Shown here: positions 9,361 to 17,900 of the stretch, one piece after another | Position numbering within the stretch: position 1 is the first letter of the stretch | How the letters are laid out: the number at the start of each line of letters is the position of its first letter | Assembly: GCA_031262985.1 (NCBI GenBank) | Contig: JAISGQ010000002.1 | Location: 28,155-92,154, forward strand | Reading direction: 5' to 3' | Length of the DNA: 64,000 bases | Source: Oscillospiraceae bacterium | GTDB taxonomy: Bacteria > Bacillota > Clostridia > Oscillospirales > Acutalibacteraceae | Made by a program: the position numbers and the translations under genes | Notes under the pieces: generated by a model | What the model saw: the letters and a program-made list of their open reading frames with translations, nothing else | Told to the model about the DNA's origin: nothing | Database searches by the model: none

Positions 9361-10821
9361 CTATGCGTTCTTCTTTTTGGCGTTGCTTCTCTTTTGCGCC
9401 GCTCCCGATTGGAGTGTCTTCTTCTCCGAAAGTGCCGCCCTTCTCTCTGCGCGAAGTACCTTGTCGCGCTCGAGGACAGGCTCTGCCTCTCCCTTGACAC
9501 ACTGCTCGGTTATCCGAACTGCCGAAATAGACGGGTCAGAGGGAGTTTCAAACATCACAGGCGTCATTACCTTCTCGATAATGCCCCGCAATCCTCTCGC
9601 TCCCGTCTTTTGGGAGAGAGCAAGCTCGGAGACCGCCTTCATCGCCGCCTCGTCAAAGGTCAGCTCCACGCCGTCAAGCATCATGAGTGTCTGATACTGC
9701 TTGATAATCGAGTTTTTCGGCTCGTTCATAATCTTAATGAGCATATCGAGGTCGAGAGCCTCAAGTGTAGCAAACACAGGCAGTCTGCCCACCAGCTCGG
9801 GAATCAATCCGAAACGAACCAAGTCCTGCGGAATAATCTTTCTGAGCAGCTCGCCGTAGTGGAGGTCGTTCTTATCCCTTATCTCCGCGCCGAAGCCGAG
9901 GGAGGACGAACCCGTGCGTTTCTCGATTATCTTCTCCACTCCGTCAAACGCGCCGCCGCAGATAAACAGGATGTTGGAGGTATCAATTTGAAGCATCTCC
10001 TGATGGGGGTGCTTGCGTCCTCCCTGCGGAGGGACGTTCGCCACTGTGCCTTCGAGAATCTTAAGGAGTGCCTGCTGTACTCCCTCGCCGCTGACATCTC
10101 TTGTGATAGAGGTGTTTTCCGACTTTCTCGCAATCTTGTCAATCTCGTCGATGTAGATGATGCCGCGCTGTGCCGCCTCAATATCCCAGTCAGCCGACTG
10201 AATCAGCCTGAGGAGAATATTCTCCACATCGTCGCCCACATAGCCCGCCTCAGTGAGGGTAGTCGCGTCCGATATGGCGAACGGCACTTCCAGAAGCTGG
10301 GCAAGCGACTGAGCGAGGAAGGTCTTGCCCGTTCCCGTAGGACCGAGCAGGAGGATGTTGCTCTTTTGCAGAGTTACATCAGTCTCCTTGCTGTCAATGC
10401 GCTTGTAGTGATTGTATACCGCAACAGAGAGGGCAATTTTCGCCTCATCCTGCCCGATTACAAACTCATCCAAATGCCGCTTTATCTCCTTCGGGGTGAG
10501 CTTCTTTCCGGAGGACTTCTTAGCCCGCTTGCCGGAGTACTCGTTTCGGCGGGTACTCATCTCCTCCCCGAAAGCTCTCTCAGCGAGGTAGTAAAGCTCC
10601 TCCTGCCTGAGATTACTCAGCTGATCCAGCTCCTCCTCGGAGATGACGACCATGCCCTTATCCTCAATTTTACTGATACATTCAATCGCACATCTTATGC
10701 AGATAGATGAATCTATTATTCCTCCCGACAAAACCATAGGCAGTTCCTTCTCGCTTCTTCCGCAGAAGGAACACCTTTTGTCCGCTCCCTTGCCGTTGCC
10801 GGTAGAATTGTTTGTTGGCAT
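9361..10821 (-). CDS. clpX: ClpX, ATPase subunit of ClpXP protease
   Basis: 486-residue AAA+ unfoldase that feeds tagged proteins to ClpP. The N-terminal zinc-binding domain has CSFCGR and CIRCAIEC pairs (residues 17-46). Walker A is GPTGTGKT, Walker B is [10 protein letters not shown], and the ClpP-docking IGF-type loop is SLGFGAE. The C-terminus carries an extra Lys/Arg/Ala-rich tail of about 45 residues, and there is a basic insert (RAKKSSGKK) after the zinc domain, so it is longer than the usual 410-430 residues. It follows clpP by 13 nt. Confidence 0.95.
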   Translation of the reverse strand: MPTNNSTGNGKGADKRCSFCGRSEKELPMVLSGGIIDSSICIRCAIECISKIEDKGMVVISEEELDQLSNLRQEELYYLAERAFGEEMSTRRNEYSGKRAKKSSGKKLTPKEIKRHLDEFVIGQDEAKIALSVAVYNHYKRIDSKETDVTLQKSNILLLGPTGTGKTFLAQSLAQLLEVPFAISDATTLTEAGYVGDDVENILLRLIQSADWDIEAAQRGIIYIDEIDKIARKSENTSITRDVSGEGVQQALLKILEGTVANVPPQGGRKHPHQEMLQIDTSNILFICGGAFDGVEKIIEKRTGSSSLGFGAEIRDKNDLHYGELLRKIIPQDLVRFGLIPELVGRLPVFATLEALDLDMLIKIMNEPKNSIIKQYQTLMMLDGVELTFDEAAMKAVSELALSQKTGARGLRGIIEKVMTPVMFETPSDPSISAVRITEQCVKGEAEPVLERDKVLRAERRAALSEKKTLQSGAAQKRSNAKKKNA

Positions 10822-10834
10822 TTTTTCACCAGCC

Positions 10835-11416
10835 TTATCTTCTTGAAATTACCTTATCGATGAGCCCGTACAAAGCCGCCTCATCAGCCGACATATAGTT
10901 ATCCCTCTCGGTGTCCTGCTCGATTATTTCGAGCTGCTTGCCTGTGTTTTCCGCGAGTATGGTGTTGAGCCGCTTCTTGATTTTCAGTATCTGATTCGCC
11001 TGAATCTGAATATCTGTAGCCTGCCCTTTTGAGCCTCCAAGCGGCTGATGAATCATAATCTCGCTGTTCGGAAGAGCGAACCGCTTGCCCTTTGCTCCCG
11101 ATGAGAGGAGGAACGCACCCATGCTCGCCGCCATGCCTATGCAGATAGTCGAAACATCGCACTTAATGTAGTTCATAGTGTCATAAATCGCAAAGCCCGA
11201 CGATACCGAACCGCCCGGACTGTTGATATAAAGACTGATGTCCTTTTTCGGGTCCTGCCCCTCGAGATAAAGGAGCTGTGCCACTACCAAGCTCGCCGTC
11301 ACGTCGTTGACTTCCTCGGATAAAATGATAATCCTGTCGTTGAGCAAACGCGAATAAATATCGTAGGAACGCTCGCCCCTGCTGGTTTGCTCGACAACTA
11401 CGGGAACTAAACTCAT
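10835..11416 (-). CDS. clpP: ClpP serine protease subunit
   Basis: 193-residue peptidase that assembles as the tetradecameric chamber of ClpXP. The catalytic triad is visible: Ser in GMAASMGA, His in IMIHQP and Asp in the ERDNYM segment. The N-terminal [11 protein letters not shown] is the usual start and TTGGAGGTG precedes it by 7 nt. It lies between tig and clpX, the common tig-clpP-clpX order of Firmicutes and proteobacteria. Confidence 0.96.
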   Translation of the reverse strand: MSLVPVVVEQTSRGERSYDIYSRLLNDRIIILSEEVNDVTASLVVAQLLYLEGQDPKKDISLYINSPGGSVSSGFAIYDTMNYIKCDVSTICIGMAASMGAFLLSSGAKGKRFALPNSEIMIHQPLGGSKGQATDIQIQANQILKIKKRLNTILAENTGKQLEIIEQDTERDNYMSADEAALYGLIDKVISRR

Positions 11417-11544
11417 TTATAAACACCTCCAAGTTATAATATATCTTTTCTACGCCCGAATATGAGTATACAAGCTCATGTATTTTTTATTACTTTATGT
11501 CGCTGTGAGGGCATTTTTCGGCGTTATTTACCGAAACAATCGGT

Positions 11545-12861
11545 TTATTCGGCTTCCTCGTCGGCAGAAAGGCTGTCGACTTCGGTGACTACCGCTGTAT
11601 CACGCACGAGATTCATAGCCTTCTCGACAATAGTGTCGGCGGCTATCTCCTCGGAGGGGATGATTGCCTTTATCTCGTCAATCTCCCTGCCGTACTGCGC
11701 GGCGAGTTTTTCGTACTCCGCGTTTATTTCCTCGTCTGTAGCCTCGAACGCTTCAAGCTTTGCAATCTCTTCGAGTGCAAGGCGGAGCTTTACTCTCGCG
11801 ACAGCCTGATTCTTGAAATTGTCGCGGAGCATCTCCATTGTCGAGCCTGTGTACTTGAAGTAGTCGTCCACGTTCAGTCCGTTAGCCTGCAATCTGTAGC
11901 CCCACTGCTCGACCTCGCGGTCGATTGTGTCCTCATACATCTCCTCGGGGATGTCGGCATCGAGCAAGTCAACAAGTGCGGACATGAGAGCCTCGTCGAG
12001 CTTTGTCTTCGCCTGCGAATCCGCCTGCTCAGTAAGCTTTGACTTAATATCCGCTTTATATTCATCGAGTGTCTCAAAGTCGCTCACCTCGGAGGCGAAA
12101 TCGTCGTCAACCTCGGGCAGCTCCTCCACCTTAAGCTCGTGGAGGTGAATCTTGAACACCACAGACTGCCCCGCAAGATCCTCCGCGCCGTACTCCTCGG
12201 GGAAGGTCACGTTTATGTCGAAATCCTCGTCTACGCTGTGACCGATAACCTGCTCCTCAAAGCCGGGGATGAACTGACCTGAGCCGAGCTTCAGCTCCTG
12301 CTTCTCCGCTGTGCCGCCTGCGAACTGATTGTCGCCCAAGAAGCCCGCGTAGTCAATGACAGCTATGTCGCCGTCCTGCGCGACACGGTCGTCAACTCCG
12401 ACTATTCTCGCGCTCTTTTTCCTCGCGCTTTCAATCTCGCTGTCAATCGCCTCGTCGCCTATCTCGACTACCAGCTTCTCCGCCTTGATTCCCTTGTAGC
12501 CGTCAATCGAGACAGCGGGTTTTACGGGGATAACTGCGGTAAATACCAAGCCTTCCTCGCCTACCGAAACAACGTCGAGAGCTATCCTACGGCTCGCAGA
12601 ATCAATGCCCGCCTCCTTGATTGCCTCGTCGAGTGCGTCGGGGTAAACTGCGTTTACAGCGTCGTCGTAGAACGACTCCTTGCCATACATCTTCTCCACG
12701 AGAGATTTCGGGGCTTTGCCCTTTCTGAATCCCGGAACAGTTATATTCTTTGCGTGCTTCTTGTACGCATCGTTGTACGCCGCCGCAAAAGCTTCTGCGC
12801 CTACCTCAATTTCAAGCAGGACATGGCTGTTTTCTTTCACTTCTTGTTTTCTTAAACTCAT
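11545..12861 (-). CDS. tig: Trigger factor
   Basis: Ribosome-bound chaperone and peptidyl-prolyl isomerase, 438 residues. The ribosome-docking signature GFRKGKAPK is at about residue 44; an FKBP-like middle domain (GDIAVIDYAG to the PEEYGAEDLAG segment) and a helical C-terminal arm follow. The start is ATG 12861: GGAGG lies 7 nt upstream, and an upstream in-frame ATG at 12933 lies inside the promoter. It is the first gene of the tig-clpP-clpX-lon-engB block. Confidence 0.95.
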   Translation of the reverse strand: MSLRKQEVKENSHVLLEIEVGAEAFAAAYNDAYKKHAKNITVPGFRKGKAPKSLVEKMYGKESFYDDAVNAVYPDALDEAIKEAGIDSASRRIALDVVSVGEEGLVFTAVIPVKPAVSIDGYKGIKAEKLVVEIGDEAIDSEIESARKKSARIVGVDDRVAQDGDIAVIDYAGFLGDNQFAGGTAEKQELKLGSGQFIPGFEEQVIGHSVDEDFDINVTFPEEYGAEDLAGQSVVFKIHLHELKVEELPEVDDDFASEVSDFETLDEYKADIKSKLTEQADSQAKTKLDEALMSALVDLLDADIPEEMYEDTIDREVEQWGYRLQANGLNVDDYFKYTGSTMEMLRDNFKNQAVARVKLRLALEEIAKLEAFEATDEEINAEYEKLAAQYGREIDEIKAIIPSEEIAADTIVEKAMNLVRDTAVVTEVDSLSADEEAE

Positions 12862-12904
12862 TATGTCTTCCTCCGTTACTTTTAGTTCAATGGATAACCA
12901 CAGT

Positions 12905-12933
12905 ATTATATCATATAAGAAAAAATTTTCCAA
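12905..12933 (-). promoter_or_regulatory. SigA-type promoter of tig
   Basis: TTGGAA, 17-bp spacer, TATAAT on the minus strand, about 40 nt before the tig start. Confidence 0.75.
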
Positions 12934-13121
12934 TATACAAATTATTAATATTTGCCGATTTTGCAGAAAAAGTCCACTTAAATCCGCTTTAAATATTAAT
13001 AATTCGTAAAAAATACATCAATATCTGTTTTATCTATTTTCACACAATGCAAACTGTGCTATAATTCTTTAAACTATGTCTTTCTATAATAATTATTTTA
13101 ATTTATTGCCATAATCTGCAT

Positions 13122-13228
13122 GTAGTTAATTAACTTAGAAAACACCAAGAAAACACGGGCGAAAAGCCTTGATTTGTGCGGTTTTCGCCCGTGGAGGCTT
13201 GATTGTTTTCTTGTTAATTTAGTATATA
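13122..13228 (+). promoter_or_regulatory. Hairpin-promoter cassette A (upstream of PP2C gene)
   Basis: GTTAATTAACTTAGAAAACA leader, then a perfect 12-bp stem CACGGGCGAAAA/TTTTCGCCCGTG (13154-13193), then TTGATT (13199) with an 18-bp spacer and TATATA (13223). A GGAGG site and the PP2C start follow. Nearly the same roughly 107-bp cassette lies before the next gene. The stem directly abuts the -35, which suits a regulator-binding site or an upstream terminator. Confidence 0.75.
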
Positions 13229-13247
13229 TCCCACGGAGGTATTTTTA

Positions 13248-14690
13248 ATGAGCACTGCAAAAGGTCTTTTTGTCCGCGCCGCAGCCGAATCGCAGGTGGG
13301 CTTTGCCCACGGCAACAACGAGGACAACGTGTACTTCAACGGGGATTATATCACTCCCCGCACAATCAACGATGACTTCGCCATAAAGACAGGGGAATAC
13401 TCGGATATAAATGTATTCGCCGTGCTTGACGGCATGGGGAGGAACAACACAGGTTCGTTTGCCTCCCTTCTCGCCGCGACAAGGCTTGACGAGGTATCCG
13501 ACCAGATTACCTACAACACGGAGAAAACCACCGACGAAATCGTACTCTCCTACATCAACGACACAAACGAGCTGATAAGAAATCAGGTTCACGAAACGGG
13601 CGGCATACGCACAGCTACCACCTTAGCTCTGCTGGTTATCGAAAACGGCAACGCGCGTGTCTACAACGCGGGCGACAGCCGTGTCTACCTCTACCGCGAC
13701 AAGGAGCTGATAAAGCTCACGCGCGACCACGTGTCGGTCAAGGGACAGCGTTCTGTCGCCCTGACTGAGGAGGGAGTTCGAAACGGCGGACTTACGAAAT
13801 ATCTCGGTATGGCTGAGAAGGACGGCTCACTCGAACCCTACAGAGCTAAGCCCTTCAAAGTAAAGAAGGGGGACAAGTTCCTCGTTTGCAGCGACGGAAT
13901 AACCGACTATGTGGATGAGGACGAGATTGCCGCCTGCCTCATGAGGAGGAAGGACCCGTTCGGTCACACAAATGAGCTTATGGCTTTGGCACTGCGCGAG
14001 GAGTGCGCGGACAACCTGTCGGCTGTTGTGGTCGATATAGTAGAACCCGGCGTACACCTCACGCTCAACATGATTCTCACCGCTCTCGGCTGTTTTATCA
14101 TGATAGCCGGTATTCTGATAGGCTTCGTTTTCGGATATGTCATCGGCGGCGCAGGAAAAGTTCCCATCGCCGAACAGGACGGCATATATAATCTCGACGA
14201 CGGAGGCGAGGAAGAGGAGGAGGAAGGCTTCGACACTCCTGCCGCGCCGACTACCACAGGAGAAACCGCCGCAGGAGACACCACCACCTCTGCGCCTACA
14301 GCAGGAACTACGGGAGACGCCGCGCCTACTACCTCTGCGGCTGCCACTCCCACCGTCGCGCCTCCCGTGAACGGAAACGGATTAGGCGGAGAGGTTGTCT
14401 TAGGACCTACCACTACTGCCGCTAACACCGCCGAATACGCCATAAACGACCTCGATTTAAATAAGAAGGACTTTACGCTGATAGTGGGCGACACCTACAC
14501 CATCAAGGCGGAGTACTTCCCGATTGACGTTCCCAGCAGTGCGATAAAGTGGAAGTCAAGCAATCCCGAAGTCGTTTCGGTTGACGAAACCGGCAAGGTC
14601 AAGGCGTTAAAGCGGGGACACGCGACCATTACCGCCTACTGCGGAGCGGTTGAGGCTACCTGCGAGGTTTATGTGAAGAATAGGACGTAA
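13248..14690 (+). CDS. Membrane PP2C-type Ser/Thr phosphatase with outside Ig-like domain
   Basis: 480 residues. The cytoplasmic PP2C domain (about 1-265) has the metal motifs NNEDNVY, DGMGRNN, NAGDSRVYLY and CSDGITDYVDEDE, so it should be a Mn/Mg-dependent phosphoprotein phosphatase of the PrpC/Stp1 type. One membrane helix follows (about 273-301), then an acidic stretch, a Thr/Ala/Pro-rich linker (about 330-395) and a BIG2-type Ig-like domain (about 402-478: KWKSSNPEVVSVDETGKV). By orientation the last two parts lie outside the cell. No partner kinase is present in the window. It shares its promoter cassette with the giant gene that follows, which suggests a joint role. Confidence 0.88.
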   Translation: MSTAKGLFVRAAAESQVGFAHGNNEDNVYFNGDYITPRTINDDFAIKTGEYSDINVFAVLDGMGRNNTGSFASLLAATRLDEVSDQITYNTEKTTDEIVLSYINDTNELIRNQVHETGGIRTATTLALLVIENGNARVYNAGDSRVYLYRDKELIKLTRDHVSVKGQRSVALTEEGVRNGGLTKYLGMAEKDGSLEPYRAKPFKVKKGDKFLVCSDGITDYVDEDEIAACLMRRKDPFGHTNELMALALREECADNLSAVVVDIVEPGVHLTLNMILTALGCFIMIAGILIGFVFGYVIGGAGKVPIAEQDGIYNLDDGGEEEEEEGFDTPAAPTTTGETAAGDTTTSAPTAGTTGDAAPTTSAAATPTVAPPVNGNGLGGEVVLGPTTTAANTAEYAINDLDLNKKDFTLIVGDTYTIKAEYFPIDVPSSAIKWKSSNPEVVSVDETGKVKALKRGHATITAYCGAVEATCEVYVKNRT

Positions 14691-14694
14691 GGTA

Positions 14695-14766
14695 ACACTC
14701 CCCACTTGCAGGAGGAGCAACCACTCCCCGATTTGCAGGAGAAGAAATACTCCCCGATTCGCAGGG
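14695..14766 (+). repeat. Three tandem 26-bp repeats
   Basis: ACTCCCC recurs at 14697, 14723 and 14749, exactly 26 bp apart, each followed by a TTGCAGGAG-like block. It lies just after the PP2C stop; no function is seen. Confidence 0.6.
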
Positions 14767-14811
14767 CGTTTGATATTAATTTTTCGCGTTGCCGCCGATT
14801 GTTTTTGTAAT

Positions 14812-14926
14812 ATAGTTAATTAATTTAGAAAACAACAAGAAAACACGGACGAAAAGCTTTGATTTGTGCGGTTTTCGCCCGTGGAGGCTTGATTGTTAGG
14901 GAATTAATTTAGTATAATCAATCGGC
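14812..14926 (+). promoter_or_regulatory. Hairpin-promoter cassette B (upstream of giant repeat protein)
   Basis: Near copy of cassette A: the TTAATTAATTTAGAAAACA leader, stem CACGGACGAAAA/TTTTCGCCCGTG (14844-14883, one mismatch), TTGATT at 14889, 18-bp spacer and TATAAT at 14913. The loop sequence TTGATTTGTGCGG is also kept between copies. Confidence 0.75.
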
Positions 14927-14955
14927 AGAAAACGTGCTTTAAAGGATGTAGTATA

Positions 14956-17900
14956 ATGGCTTTTTTTAAGCGATTTAAGGAACAGACAGTCGACCAAAAT
15001 CGCGCCTCCGTGTTAGCGGAGGACGCTCTCGAAACCCAAAAAACCGCCCTCGCCCGACGTGAGCAGGAGAAAGCGGCGGCAGCTATCGCCTCTGCGCCGC
15101 ATTCGTCAGAGGAGAGCGGGGAGGAGTTCGCCTTCCAATCGGTCTCGAACGAATTTGAGGAGTACTCTCAGCCTGAGCCGTACTACGCCCCCGAACCGCA
15201 CTCCTTCGGGCGAAAGGCATCGGCACAGCAGGCGGCGCAGAGGGAGAAAACTCCCGCACCTGCCGAAAACGGTAAGCAGAAGAAGAAAAAGCCGCGCGGC
15301 AAGCGGTTCGGCGGGAGCAGAGGAGCTAACGGAGCTATGCTCTCTCCTGTCCTCTCCTTCGGCGTGGAGGAGCAATCGGCGGCTGAGATTGAGAAGGAGA
15401 AGCGTTTCAACGAGATGACAGCGGAAATGGACGACATTTCCGACATTTTCAGCGCGGATATAACCTCTCCTGCCGCAGAGCTTGGTGGACGCGCGGGAGA
15501 AGAACCAAAGCTCCCCGCCTTCAAGAACATAGCCGCATCGGTAGAGCAAAAGCCCGATTCAGGAGACGCTCCCATAATCGAACCTATGCAGTCGCTCCGC
15601 GCCGAGAAGCGCGTGCGGCGCGAGAACCGCCCGAAGCCCGAAAACCCCGTCTCCCTCGCCTTCTGCGACCTGAGTGACAGGGAGGACTTGACTGCCGCAG
15701 AGATTGAGGATGCCTCCGAGATATACGGAATTAAGTATCCCGCAAATTTTGACACCTCCTCGTGTGATTTTTCGGGACGCGACATAGATTTTTCCAATTT
15801 CAGCCTGTGCCGCTCACTCAAATGGGAGGATATAGCCGAAGCCGCCGACATATCGGGCGTGGTGTTCCCCTCCTCGTTTGACGTGGAGAACGCGGAGTTT
15901 TTCAACATAAGCATCAGGAGCTGCGATTTCAGCGCGGTCTACTCCCTCAAGTGGAGGCACATAGAGGCGGCGGCTGATATTGTTGCGGTAAAATACCCTC
16001 CTACCTTCAACATAGCCGACGGGCAGTTCACGAACCGAAACATTTCCGGCACTGACTTTTCCCTCGTCTCCACTATGCGGTGGAGCAACATACACGACGC
16101 GTCCGACATTACGGGAATTAAGTACCCCGCCTCGTTCGACATAGAAAACGCAAACTATATGGGACGCGATATTTCACGTTCGGATTTCTCCCTCGTCAAA
16201 AACCTTCGGTGGGAGCATATTTCTGACGCCGTGGGCGTAAAGGGCATTATCTACCCCGACACCTTCGAGTTTTCGGACGTCAATTTCGCGGGGAAGGATA
16301 TTTCCGACAGCGATTTTTCCAATGTCAAGTCGTTCAGCTTCGACTCCATAGCAAAAGCTGCCTCAGTCAGGGGAATTAAGTACCCCGACTGCTTTGACGC
16401 GGACAGCGGAAATTTCGAGCGAAAGAACATCGCGGGCAGTAATTTCAGCCGCGTATCCACTCTCCGCTGGAGGCATATAAAGGAAGCATCCGACATAAAG
16501 CGGCTGGTTTACCCTCCGCAGTTTGACATAGACAACGCGGACTTCACCGACCGCGACATAGATTTCTCCGACTTTGCCCTCCTCCCCGGCTTTAACTGGC
16601 AGTCGGCGGTGTTCGCCCAAAGCAGGGAGGGAGTAGTCTACCCCTCAGGCTTTGTCGAGCCGCTCCCCTCAGACGACGAAATTCAGGGAGCTATGATAAT
16701 CAGCCTACTGAAACTCTACACATCGATAAACACCGAGTTTAACACCGAGCGTCTCTACTCAGACGTGTCCGCGCTCTACCCCGGAATAGACGACGAACGA
16801 GCCGCCCTCCTTATAGAAAACAGCTCCGCCGTGTGGGAGGGGGAGAACGGCAAGCGTAAGATTCAGATTGCCGCGCGTTCCTCATATCTGGGCGACAAGC
16901 TGTATCTTCTCAAGCTCGGGTTTAAGCTCCTCTACCCGAAGCTCGGCATGGAGGAGACACTCAAGACCTTGCGCTTAAATCTTCACGGCATATTTAAGAA
17001 GCACGAGCAGAAGTCCTTCGATGCGCGGCTGACAGATTTGAGCCGCGGCAAGTACCTCTCCGCGGGCGAGCTTTCCGACATAAGATTTGTGCCGATTACC
17101 GAACGCAAGCAGACGCGCGAGGTCAACCTCGAGTCCGCCTCCGCTGTAATTACCGAGCAGACGGCGAAAATCTCCCCTGCCGAGGACGATACCTTCGGCG
17201 CAGGGAAAGCAACTGCCCCTGCCGATTCCTCCTCCCACGACGCGCCGCCTGTAGCAGAACCGGCGAGGTCGAAGGTGTACTCCTTCGGCAATGTGCCGTT
17301 TGTGGAGAGCAAGAAGGACCTGCCGCCCGCCATTCCCGCCGAGTACGAATCCTACGGAAAGACGGAAGCGGCGCAGGAGGCAGTCCTCCCCGCACCTATA
17401 GCAGAAGCACCTGCCGCCGTGACTGAGGAGGAGGAGTACCCACTCCCCTACCGTTCGGCAGATACAGAAGAACCTGCTCCCGCCGTGCAGAGCGACTATG
17501 AGCAGTACTCAAAGCCGCGCACCTCTCCCGCACTGCCGATAGAGCCTGTGGCGGTACAGCTCCCCTCAGACAGGGGAGATATTCCGAAGCCTCTCGATTT
17601 GAGCGCGGTTCGCGCGAAAAAGGCGGAGGAGGAGAAACGCGCCAACCGCCTGAGCGACGAGGAGAAGGGAATACGCACGGGCGTGATGGGTATGCTCCTC
17701 TACATACACAGAAGTGTTTCGGATGAGAGCATATCGAACGCGGAGCTGTTCTCCGAATTTATGAAAATCTACCCCGGCGCCGCCGCTAAGGAGGTCGCCG
17801 CGATGGCGCAGTTCGCGTCAAACACCCTCAACGGGCGAAATCAGGAGACGAGGGCGAGGCTGTTCATCTTCGCATCGAAAGCTCCCGATGTGATAAAGCA

